This document shows positions 1 to 5,735 of a stretch of DNA of 5,735 nucleotides, piece after piece; the first letter of the stretch is position 1, and each line of letters opens with the position of its first letter. The notes beneath the pieces were generated by a model. It saw only the letters and a program-made list of their open reading frames with translations. It was not told the origin of the DNA and did no database searches. The stretch spans positions 1 to 5,735 of the forward strand of contig DASPMP010000137.1 in the NCBI GenBank assembly GCA_035626995.1, in the 5' to 3' direction. The DNA comes from DASPMP01 sp035626995. GTDB lineage: Bacteria > Gemmatimonadota > Gemmatimonadetes > Gemmatimonadales > Gemmatimonadaceae. The position numbers and the translations under genes were made by a program.

Positions 1-1058
1 CGGTCACGTCGCTCATCCTGACCTTCATCTTCGGGCCCATTGTCCTCCGGGCGCTGCGTCGCGCCGCGATGCACCAGGTGGTGCGCGAGGGGACGCCCGA
101 TACGCACAAGCACAAAGGCACGACTCCCACCATGGGTGGGCTGATCATCCTGGCGTGCGCGCTTTCGTCGATGCTGATCTGGGCGCGGCTCAACAGCCGG
201 TACACCGTACTGGCGCTGCTCATCACGAGCTGGATGGCAGCCATCGGATTCTGGGACGACATCCTGAAGCTGCGCCAGAAGCGCGCGGGCCAGAAGAATC
301 AGGGGCTGGTCGAGCGGTACAAGCTCGCCGGCCAGGTCATCGCGGGTATCGGTCTGGGCGTATACCTGTGGCAGTTTCCGTTGTCTCCGAACCTGCCCGG
401 GGCGTCCACGACGCTGCCGTTCTACAAGTATGTGCTGGTGGTTCCGCTCAGCGCTTCGTTCGAATGGCTGTACGTGCTCTTCACCACCTTCATTCTCGTC
501 GCCGTGAGCAATGCGGTGAACCTCACGGACGGCATCGACGGCCTGGCGGCCGGGCTCAGCGCGATCGCCTTCGCGACATTCGCCCTGTTCGCCTATGTCA
601 TCGGTCGCACGGATACCAGCCGCTACCTGGGTGTGTTCTATCTCGTGAATGCCGGCGAGCTCACAGTATTCTGCGCGGCGATCGTTGGTGCGCTCATCGG
701 ATTCCTGTGGTACAACGCGTACCCCGCGCAGGTGTTCATGGGCGATACGGGATCCCTCGCGCTCGGCGGCGGGTTGGGTGTCGTGGCCATCCTGCTGAAG
801 TCGGAATTCCTGTTGCTCTTTGTTGGATTCGTTTTCATGGCCGAGACGTTTTCGGTCATCGGGCAGCGCGTGGTGTTCAAGTATCGACGACGACGCTATG
901 GCCTCGAGTACGCGCAGAAGAACCGGCTGTTCCTGCGCGCGCCGCTGCATCACCATCTGGAGGTGAAGGGCTGGCATGAGTCCCAGGTGGTCGTGCGCTT
1001 CTGGATCATCGGCATTCTCGCCGCCATTCTCGCGGTGAGCACGCTGAAGTTGCGATAG
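1..1058 (+). CDS. mraY: MraY, phospho-MurNAc-pentapeptide transferase (5' partial)
   Basis: Integral membrane enzyme that moves phospho-MurNAc-pentapeptide from UDP onto undecaprenyl phosphate, giving lipid I. The frame is open from base 3. An ATG at 69 is probably not the start, because the 22 codons before it encode the end of a transmembrane helix and a Gly-Pro that match the E. coli family N-terminus; about 30 residues are missing by that comparison. Numbering from the Met at 69: HKGTTPTMGG (13-24), the catalytic Asp pair in GFWDD (63-64), NLTDGIDGLA (151-160), FMGDTGSLALGG with the third essential Asp (226), and APLHHH (His 294-296). Hydrophobic segments alternate with these cytoplasmic loops as expected, and the C-terminus STLKLR matches the family. 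The loop before HHH is longer and more basic than in E. coli (YRRRRYGLEYAQKN). The stop lies two bases before murD, indicating one transcript. The identification is near certain. Confidence 0.97.
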   Translation, partial: VTSLILTFIFGPIVLRALRRAAMHQVVREGTPDTHKHKGTTPTMGGLIILACALSSMLIWARLNSRYTVLALLITSWMAAIGFWDDILKLRQKRAGQKNQGLVERYKLAGQVIAGIGLGVYLWQFPLSPNLPGASTTLPFYKYVLVVPLSASFEWLYVLFTTFILVAVSNAVNLTDGIDGLAAGLSAIAFATFALFAYVIGRTDTSRYLGVFYLVNAGELTVFCAAIVGALIGFLWYNAYPAQVFMGDTGSLALGGGLGVVAILLKSEFLLLFVGFVFMAETFSVIGQRVVFKYRRRRYGLEYAQKNRLFLRAPLHHHLEVKGWHESQVVVRFWIIGILAAILAVSTLKLR

Positions 1059-1063
1059 CCATG
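1056..1063 (+). other. mraY stop / murD start junction
   Basis: The junction reads TAG-CC-ATG, so the murD start lies two bases after the mraY stop. No good Shine-Dalgarno sequence is visible. The nearest purine stretch, GAAG at 1045-1048, is 12 bases from the ATG, too far for a strong site. Re-initiation by ribosomes finishing mraY is the likely route; this is inference from spacing. Confidence 0.5.
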
Positions 1064-2452
1064 GCCGCCCGCGTATCAGCGCCCGCGCTGCGTGCGGACT
1101 GGCTGCTGCGTGAGATCGCGGTCATTGGCCTGGCACGCAGTGGCACCGCCGTCGCGATGCTGCTCGCCCGGAGTGGGAATTCGGTGTATGCATCGGACGC
1201 CGGCCAGTCTGCCGATCTCGACGCAGCCGCGGAAGCACTGCGCCAGGAGGGAGTGCAGGTACAACTCGGCGCGCACGACATACCGCGCATCGAGCGCGCC
1301 TCGCTGGTCGTGGTCAGTCCTGGCGTCCCTCCCGACGTGCCTGCGATCCGTGCGGCTGAAGCCAAAGGGATCGAGGTCGTGAGCGAGGTCGAGATCGCGC
1401 TGCGCTTCCTGCCCAATGTCGACTACATCGCGATCACCGGCACCAACGGCAAGACCACGACGACTGCGCTTGCCGACCATCTGCTCCGGTCGCTCGGGCA
1501 TCGCTGCATCGCGGCTGGAAACATCGGCACACCGCTGTCCGAAGTCGCGCTCGAGCAGGTGCCGCCCGCGTGGATTGCCCTCGAGGTCTCGTCCTATCAG
1601 CTCCATTCGACACCGATCATCCAGCCGAAGGTGGGCGTGTTCACGAACGTCTCACCGAACCACCTGGACCGGTACGCATCGGTCGATGAGTACTACGCCG
1701 ACAAGCAGCAGCTCTTCCGCAATGCGACGCCGGCTTCGCACTGGGTGCTGAACGCGGATGACCCCGATGTCCTTCGCCTTGCGTCGCACTCGGCGGGGCT
1801 CACCGCGCGCTTCTCGACGCAGGGTCGAGCCGACGCGTACTACGAGCGATCGGCGGACCAGCTGGTGGTCCTCGGATATCCCCTGATGCAGCGGCGCGAG
1901 CTGAAGCTGCTCGGGGATCACAACGTCGCCAATGCGCTGGCGGCGGCCCTCGCGGTCGCGCTCGCGCACCCCGACCATCGCACCACCGATGCGTTCGGAC
2001 AGATTGCCGACGGCCTCCGGTCATTCCGGGCACTTGAGCACCGCATCGAAGTCGTGGCGGAGCTTGGTGGCGTTCTGTGGATCAACGATTCCAAGTCTAC
2101 GAACGTTGGGTCCACACTCATGGCGTTACGGGGGATGTCGCGGCCAACGGTGCTGCTGCTGGGCGGCAAGCACAAAGGGGAGCCGTACACGGCGCTGAAG
2201 TCTGAACTCGCCCGCACCGTGAAGGCGGTCATCGCCTACGGCCAGGCCGCGCCGCAGATCACCCGTGACCTTGCAGGGAGCGTAGCCGTCGAGCAGGGCG
2301 GAAGCGACTTCGGCACTGTCATCGAGCGGGCCCGTCGCGCGGCGACGTCCGGTGACGCCGTCCTGCTGTCCCCGGCCTGTTCCAGCTTCGACATGTTCGA
2401 GAACTACGAAAAACGCGGCGCGGAGTTCAAGCGCCTGGTGACGCGCCAGTGA
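1061..2452 (+). CDS. murD: MurD, UDP-MurNAc-L-alanine:D-glutamate ligase
   Basis: Cytoplasmic ATP-dependent ligase that adds D-Glu to UDP-MurNAc-L-Ala, the second amino acid of the stem peptide. At 463 residues it is a normal length for the family. Domain 1 (about 18-115) is a Rossmann-like UDP-binding fold opening with VIGLARSG (21-28). Domain 2 carries the ATP P-loop GTNGKTTTT (127-135), EVSSYQL (175-181), NVSPNHLDRY (196-205) with the metal-ligand His 201, and Lys 215 in YADKQQLF, at the position of the carbamylated lysine in E. coli MurD. Domain 3 has HNVANALAA (288-296), INDSKSTNVGST (341-352), LLLGGKHKG (365-373) and SPACSSFDMFENYEKRGAEF (437-456), which bind substrate and close over the active site. 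About 15 residues precede the fold compared with E. coli. The ATG is chosen by its position after mraY; no strong ribosome binding site is seen. NDSKSTNVGST and SPACSSFDMFENYEKRG favour MurD over MurC, MurE or MurF. Confidence 0.97.
   Translation: MAARVSAPALRADWLLREIAVIGLARSGTAVAMLLARSGNSVYASDAGQSADLDAAAEALRQEGVQVQLGAHDIPRIERASLVVVSPGVPPDVPAIRAAEAKGIEVVSEVEIALRFLPNVDYIAITGTNGKTTTTALADHLLRSLGHRCIAAGNIGTPLSEVALEQVPPAWIALEVSSYQLHSTPIIQPKVGVFTNVSPNHLDRYASVDEYYADKQQLFRNATPASHWVLNADDPDVLRLASHSAGLTARFSTQGRADAYYERSADQLVVLGYPLMQRRELKLLGDHNVANALAAALAVALAHPDHRTTDAFGQIADGLRSFRALEHRIEVVAELGGVLWINDSKSTNVGSTLMALRGMSRPTVLLLGGKHKGEPYTALKSELARTVKAVIAYGQAAPQITRDLAGSVAVEQGGSDFGTVIERARRAATSGDAVLLSPACSSFDMFENYEKRGAEFKRLVTRQ
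2437..2452 (+). promoter_or_regulatory. ftsW ribosome binding site and GTGA overlap with murD
   Basis: The last bases of murD read GTGA, where GTG (2449-2451) starts ftsW and TGA (2450-2452) ends murD, a four-base overlap typical of translational coupling. A GGTGA at 2437-2441, complementary to the 16S rRNA 3' end, sits seven bases before the GTG. This spacing favours the GTG over the in-frame ATGs at 2458 and 2464, although those cannot be excluded. Confidence 0.55.
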
Positions 2453-3648
2453 CGGCGATGGCGATGCCGGCGCGCGATGCCGCGCGGTCGGAAGCCAGGG
2501 CAGACGCCCGCTATCGCTGGCGCATGGGGCCGGAAGCACGCGCGCTCATCTTCGTGGCCGGTTGCATCCTCGTCTTCGGCCTCGCGGTCCTTTACAGCGC
2601 CAGCGCGATCCTCGCACTCAATGAAGGCCGTGGCGGCGCGTACTACCTGCTCAAGCAGATGACTGGCGTCGCGGTCGGCGTCGTCGCTTTTGCCGTTGCT
2701 GCGAAGATCGATGCGGACCGGTGGCGCGAGTGGGCATGGCCGCTGATGTGGCTGACCCTGTTCGCGCTGGTGCTGGTGCTGGTGTTGCCGGGGAGCATCG
2801 CTCCACGAATCAACGGATCGAAACGCTTTCTCTACAGCACCTCATTCCAGCCATCGGAGCTGGGAAAGTTCGCGGTCGTCGTGTGGACCGCGATGCTCGT
2901 GGTGAAGAAGGGGGATCAGCTGCGTCGGTTCTCGAAAGGGCTCTTGCCCTTCCTGATCATTCTCGGAGCGCTGTGCGTGCTCGTTGCGGCGGAGCCGGAC
3001 CTTTCCGTCGCGATGCTCTACACGCTCCTCATGGCCATCGTGCTCTTTGCTGGCGGCGTGCGGATCGCGCACTTCGTCCTCATCGGTGCCCTGGCCCTGC
3101 CATGGCTATGGGTGGAGATCGAGCGCGTCCAGTACGCGGTACTGCGGCTTGTGTCGTTCCTGGATCCGGGAAGCTCACCCAACGTCGGATACCAGTTGAA
3201 GCAGTCGCTGGTCGCGGTCGGCTCGGGCGGGTTCTTTGGCGTGGGCTACGGCGAAGGACGTCAGCAGTACGGCTTCCTGCCGTATCCGTACAGCGATTTC
3301 ATCGCCAGCAACGTGGGTGAGGAGTGGGGCTTCCTTGGCCTCGTCATGCTCACACTCGCCTTCGGGGCGTACGCGCTCTTCGGCTTCAGAATTGCACGAC
3401 AGGCACGCACGCCGTTCCTGAGACTGGTCGCCGTCGGGCTCACCTTCACCACGGTGCTGACGGCCTATGTCCATATCGGCGTCGTCGTCGGACTGCTTCC
3501 GACGACGGGACTCACATTGCCGTTCGTGTCATATGGCCGCTCCAACCTCGTGCTGACCATGATGCTCACTGGAGTACTCGTGAACATCGGCAGCACGCGC
3601 GAGCGCGTTCTCGGAAGCACGGCGACGGATCCGTTCACGCCCACGTAA
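2449..3648 (+). CDS. ftsW: FtsW, septal SEDS peptidoglycan glycosyltransferase
   Basis: Polytopic inner-membrane SEDS protein that polymerises lipid II into glycan strands at the division septum, working with a class B PBP (FtsI type). It has 399 residues, a normal length. A basic, Ala/Arg-rich cytoplasmic tail of about 30 residues comes before the first membrane helix (about 31-53, ending in the family motif LYSASA). Further helices follow at about 70-85, 98-113, 140-152, 164-181, 186-202, 206-222, 293-313, 326-349 and 366-381. Family motifs are FQPSELGKF (133-141), AEPDLSVAM (181-189), GFFGVGYGEGRQQYGFLP (261-278), then SDFIASNVGEEWGFLG (282-297), whose Asp 283 aligns with the essential SEDS Asp (Asp297 in E. 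coli FtsW), and LLPTTGLTLPFVSYG (349-363). The last motif continues as SYGRSN rather than the usual SYGGSS. RodA is the main paralogue; the place between murD and murG decides for FtsW. The GTG start overlaps murD and the stop overlaps the murG ATG. Confidence 0.95.
   Translation: MTAMAMPARDAARSEARADARYRWRMGPEARALIFVAGCILVFGLAVLYSASAILALNEGRGGAYYLLKQMTGVAVGVVAFAVAAKIDADRWREWAWPLMWLTLFALVLVLVLPGSIAPRINGSKRFLYSTSFQPSELGKFAVVVWTAMLVVKKGDQLRRFSKGLLPFLIILGALCVLVAAEPDLSVAMLYTLLMAIVLFAGGVRIAHFVLIGALALPWLWVEIERVQYAVLRLVSFLDPGSSPNVGYQLKQSLVAVGSGGFFGVGYGEGRQQYGFLPYPYSDFIASNVGEEWGFLGLVMLTLAFGAYALFGFRIARQARTPFLRLVAVGLTFTTVLTAYVHIGVVVGLLPTTGLTLPFVSYGRSNLVLTMMLTGVLVNIGSTRERVLGSTATDPFTPT
3483..3507 (+). repeat. 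Perfect 10-bp inverted repeat with 5-base loop inside ftsW
   Basis: The arms CGTCGTCGGA (3483-3492) and TCCGACGACG (3498-3507) are exact reverse complements separated by CTGCT. In RNA the stem could gain one U-G pair outside. It lies in the codons for the conserved VVVGLLPTTG segment of FtsW, about 140 bases before murG. No T-run follows, so it is not a classical terminator. Consecutive Val (GTC) and Thr (ACG) codons explain much of the symmetry, so chance is quite possible. Confidence 0.5.
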
Positions 3649-3650
3649 TG
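3646..3650 (+). other. TAATG stop/start overlap between ftsW and murG
   Basis: TAA (3646-3648) ends ftsW and ATG (3648-3650) begins murG, sharing one base. No purine-rich ribosome binding site is visible in the 20 bases upstream (GATCCGTTCACGCCCACGTA). Translation of murG therefore probably depends on ribosomes arriving from ftsW. The frame stays open 108 codons further upstream, but that part overlaps ftsW and shows no MurG-like sequence. Confidence 0.55.
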
Positions 3651-4751
3651 CGCATCGTGTTCGCCGGTGGTGGCACGGGAGGGCACCTGTATCCCGGCCT
3701 TGCCATCGCGCGCGCTGTCCAGCGTCTCCACCCGGTAGCGCGTCCGTTTTTCATCGGCGCGCGACGCGGCGTTGAGCGCGACGTCCTTCCCGGCACAGGC
3801 TACCCGCACATCCTCCTCGACCTGCATCCGCTGTATCGCAGCCAGGTGTGGAACAACTGGCGCACGGTCGTGGGGATGGCAACGGCTTGGCGGGCCATCG
3901 GCCGTGTCTTTCGCGAAGAGCGACCAGCGGTCGTCGTTGGCACCGGCGGCTATGCTGCCGTCGCGGCGCTCTTCTATGCGGTCGCGCACGGGATCCCGGT
4001 CGTGGAGCAAACGGGTGACAGCATGCCGAGCCTCACGGCGCGCTTGTTCAGCCGCTGGGCGCGCGAGGTGTACCTCTCATTTCCCGAATCTGCGCAGCAT
4101 CTCAAGGTGAAAACGCCTGACGTGCTGGTGGACACCGGTGCGCCAATCGAACCTCCACCCGCGGACCGGCCGGCGCGGGCCATCGCGCGCCATGCGTGGG
4201 GTTTTCCTTCCAGTCCGGACGCGCGTGTCGTCCTCGTCTACGGCGGCAGCCAGGGTTCCCTCGCGATCAACGAAGCAGTACGTGACTGGATCCGTGGCGG
4301 GCTGCCGCCGGATGTCCATGTCATCTGGGGAACAGGGAAGAAGACGTACGAACAGTTCGCCGCGATGCAGAGCGATCGCGTGAAGGTCCAGCCATATCTC
4401 GCGCCGATTGCGGAAGCCTATGCGGCGGCCGATCTCGCCGTTGCTCGCGCTGGAACCATGACTCTGGCCGAGCTGTTTGCCTGGCAGATTCCTGCCATCC
4501 TGATTCCATTGCCGACGGCCGCGGCAGACCACCAGACGCTCAACGCGCGCACGCTCGAGGAAGCGGGCGCCGCGATCCATCTGCCGCAGTCGCAACTGTC
4601 CGGCGCGAGCCTCGGAACCCGCATCGCCGACCTGCTTGGCGATCCCGCGCGTCTCGATGCATTGGCCACCGCCGCCGCGCGACGCGCGCGTCCCAACGCC
4701 GCGGAGGAAATCGCGCGTCGGATCATCACCATCGCAACCGGTACCGCGTAG
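3648..4751 (+). CDS. murG: MurG, lipid I GlcNAc transferase (makes lipid II)
   Basis: Peripheral glycosyltransferase (GT-B fold, family GT28) on the cytoplasmic face of the membrane. It transfers GlcNAc from UDP-GlcNAc to lipid I, giving lipid II. It has 367 residues, a typical length. The N-terminal acceptor domain opens with MRIVFAGGGTGGHLYPGLAIA (1-21), holding the first glycine-rich loop and His 13; the second loop is VVGTGGYAAVAA (97-108). The C-terminal donor domain has LVYGGSQGSLAINEAV (196-211), QPYLAPIAEAYAAADL (248-263), then ARAGTMTLAE (266-275), where Glu 275 aligns with the ribose-binding Glu, and ADHQTLNARTLEEAGAA (293-309), whose DHQ sits at the diphosphate/sugar contact. The motif normally reading HEQN is VEQTGDSMPSLTAR (119-132), with Thr for Asn and about two extra residues compared with E. 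coli. The start at 3648 is set by the GGGTGGH motif just after it and by the TAATG overlap with ftsW. Confidence 0.96.
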   Translation: MRIVFAGGGTGGHLYPGLAIARAVQRLHPVARPFFIGARRGVERDVLPGTGYPHILLDLHPLYRSQVWNNWRTVVGMATAWRAIGRVFREERPAVVVGTGGYAAVAALFYAVAHGIPVVEQTGDSMPSLTARLFSRWAREVYLSFPESAQHLKVKTPDVLVDTGAPIEPPPADRPARAIARHAWGFPSSPDARVVLVYGGSQGSLAINEAVRDWIRGGLPPDVHVIWGTGKKTYEQFAAMQSDRVKVQPYLAPIAEAYAAADLAVARAGTMTLAELFAWQIPAILIPLPTAAADHQTLNARTLEEAGAAIHLPQSQLSGASLGTRIADLLGDPARLDALATAAARRARPNAAEEIARRIITIATGTA

Positions 4752-4768
4752 CCGCGTATATTCCGCGC
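4752..4768 (+). promoter_or_regulatory. murG-murC gap with possible leaderless promoter (-10 TATATT)
   Basis: The only true gap in the window, 17 bases. It contains TATATT (4757-4762), a good match to a bacterial -10 box, followed by exactly six bases and then the murC GTG. Transcription would normally start about six or seven bases after such a box, on or next to the start codon, giving a leaderless mRNA. There is no Shine-Dalgarno sequence in the gap and no clear TTGACA-like -35 in the region expected inside the murG 3' end. A short direct repeat CCGCGTA (4744-4750 and 4752-4758) overlaps the box and may mean nothing. Confidence 0.4.
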
Positions 4769-5735
4769 GTGCTTCTCGATTCATCAGATCCGCGGCCGGT
4801 CCACTTCGTCGGAGTTGCCGGCGCCGGAATGAGCGCCCTCGCGGAGCTCTTTGCGCGCCGCGGCGTGACGGTCACCGGATGCGACGCGCATGCGGTCGGC
4901 GTTGAGGATCTGCGACGCATCGGCATCCGGATCGTTGAAGGACACGATCCCGGCCATGTTGATGGGGCGCGAGCGCTCGTCGTCACCTCCGCAATGCCGA
5001 AAAACCACCCCGAGCTCCAGCGTGCACGGGACGCTGGCATCCCCGTGATTCGTCGGGCCGAGGCGCTTGGCGAAGCCACCTCCGGCGAAGGACGCGACCT
5101 CGTCGGCATCGCCGGAACGCATGGCAAGTCCACCACGACCGTGATGACCGCCGAGGGCCTGGCCGCGGCGGGGAAGGACCCGACGGCGCTGGTCGGTGCG
5201 CGCGTATCGCGATGGGACGGAAACCTGCGCCCCGGGAGCGATCGCCTGTACGTCGTGGAAGCCGACGAATACGACCGGTCGTTTCTTGCGATGTCGCCAA
5301 CTGTGGCGACGGTGACGAACGTCGAAGCGGACCATCTCGACATCTACACCGACCTCGCGGACATTCGCGGTGCGTTCTCGCAGTTCATTTCTGGCGCGCG
5401 GACGATCGTGCTCTGTGCCGACGACCCGGGCGCGACGTCATTGCCGACGCCGAGCAGCGCGGAGGTCATCCGATATGGGGTGACGTCGCCCGACGCACGT
5501 CTGCGCGCGATCAACGTGCGCACAGAAACGCTCGGCGCTGTGTTTTCCGTGGAGTACGATGGAGAGCTGCTTGGTGCCGTGACGCTGCGTGTGGCGGGAA
5601 CGCACAACGTGCAGAACGCACTCGCCGCAATCGGCGCCGGACTCGCGCTGGGGGCGCCTTTCGCCGGACTTGCGTACGGGCTCGGCAACGTGGTCGGCGC
5701 GGAGCGACGCTTCCAGCGCGTGGGGGAGGCGGCGG
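4769..5735 (+). CDS. murC: MurC, UDP-N-acetylmuramate:L-alanine ligase (3' partial)
   Basis: Cytoplasmic ATP-dependent ligase that adds L-Ala to UDP-MurNAc, the first step of stem-peptide assembly. The window holds 322 codons plus one base, roughly two thirds of the family length; most of the C-terminal domain is cut off. Domain 1 begins HFVGVAGAGMSALAELF (12-28), the UDP-binding Rossmann motif, and includes VVTSAMPKNHPEL (71-83). Domain 2 carries the P-loop GTHGKSTTT (116-124; Ser where most MurC have Thr), VVEADEYDRSF (162-172), and TNVEADHLDIY (183-193). Domain 3 starts near VAGTHNVQNALAA (275-287) and reaches ERRFQRVGE (312-320). GTHGK and the EADHLDIY motif indicate MurC; Mpl shares ADEYD but differs at the N-terminus, and dcw context supports MurC. 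GTG at 4769 is chosen because it is the nearest upstream start codon before the Rossmann motif, leaving a ten-residue lead (MLLDSSDPRP). No ribosome binding site precedes it. Confidence 0.94.
   Translation, partial: MLLDSSDPRPVHFVGVAGAGMSALAELFARRGVTVTGCDAHAVGVEDLRRIGIRIVEGHDPGHVDGARALVVTSAMPKNHPELQRARDAGIPVIRRAEALGEATSGEGRDLVGIAGTHGKSTTTVMTAEGLAAAGKDPTALVGARVSRWDGNLRPGSDRLYVVEADEYDRSFLAMSPTVATVTNVEADHLDIYTDLADIRGAFSQFISGARTIVLCADDPGATSLPTPSSAEVIRYGVTSPDARLRAINVRTETLGAVFSVEYDGELLGAVTLRVAGTHNVQNALAAIGAGLALGAPFAGLAYGLGNVVGAERRFQRVGEAA

Noticed and set aside
69..71. ATG at 69 as the true start of mraY
   Set aside because: The preceding in-frame codons encode a membrane helix end and Gly-Pro that match the family N-terminus, so the gene continues to the left of the window.
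155..979. Open frame of 274 codons on the + strand inside mraY
   Set aside because: It is a +1/+2 shadow of mraY, rich in Arg, His and Gly with no recognisable motif or membrane pattern, while the mraY frame carries every family motif.
3483..3507. Intrinsic terminator in ftsW
   Set aside because: The hairpin is strong but is followed by GGACTCACATT rather than a T-run, and it sits in the middle of an intact essential gene.
3324..3647. Upstream 108-codon extension of murG from an earlier ATG
   Set aside because: The extension lies wholly within ftsW in another frame and is His/Arg-rich without family similarity; the Rossmann-like GGGTGGH motif begins right after the ATG at 3648.
4744..4758. 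Operator formed by the CCGCGTA direct repeat
   Set aside because: Two seven-base copies in GC-rich sequence, one of them inside the murG coding end, are too little to support a binding site.
4077..4784. Open frame of 235 codons on the - strand across murG and the murC gap
   Set aside because: Its Arg/Gly-rich translation has no recognisable domain and lies antisense to strongly conserved murG motifs; long antisense frames are expected in high-GC coding sequence.
4726..5343. Antisense frames of 205 and 183 codons opposite murC
   Set aside because: Both overlap the conserved murC motifs, have low-complexity Ser/Arg/Pro compositions and show no domain; they are shadows of murC.

Overview
The window is a stretch of a bacterial division and cell wall (dcw) cluster. 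All genes are on the + strand and packed with almost no space between them: mraY (5' end missing), murD, ftsW, murG and murC (3' end missing). All five reading frames are intact, with no frameshift, insertion sequence, RNA gene or CRISPR array. The long ORFs on the opposite strand and in other frames are shadows of high-GC coding sequence.

Layout: mraY runs off the left edge and ends at 1058. murD (1061-2452) begins two bases later. ftsW (2449-3648) starts at a GTG that overlaps the murD stop by four bases. murG (3648-4751) starts inside the ftsW stop codon (TAATG). A 17-base gap follows, the only real gap in the window, and then murC starts at a GTG at 4769 and runs off the right edge. That gap holds a TATATT hexamer six bases before the murC start and no ribosome binding site, an arrangement that suggests a leaderless internal promoter.

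Function: together the products make and use lipid II. MurC adds L-Ala to UDP-MurNAc, and MurD then adds D-Glu. MraY loads the finished UDP-MurNAc-pentapeptide onto undecaprenyl phosphate (lipid I), and MurG adds GlcNAc (lipid II). FtsW polymerises lipid II at the division septum with a partner class B PBP. By dcw convention murE/murF would lie upstream and murB, ftsQ, ftsA and ftsZ downstream, but none of these is in the window.

Organism: base composition is high GC (judged by eye, not counted). The gene order is widespread in bacteria. The MurC motif ADEYDRSF followed by EADHLDIY is closer to the Bacteroidota/Chlorobi style than to the E. coli ADESD style. That motif, with high GC and a TATATT box directly before a start codon, makes Gemmatimonadota or a neighbouring phylum my best guess, at low to moderate confidence. 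I see no previously undescribed system. The points worth a second look are the possible leaderless murC promoter, a perfect 10-bp hairpin inside ftsW, and lineage-type changes in conserved motifs of MurG, FtsW and MraY.
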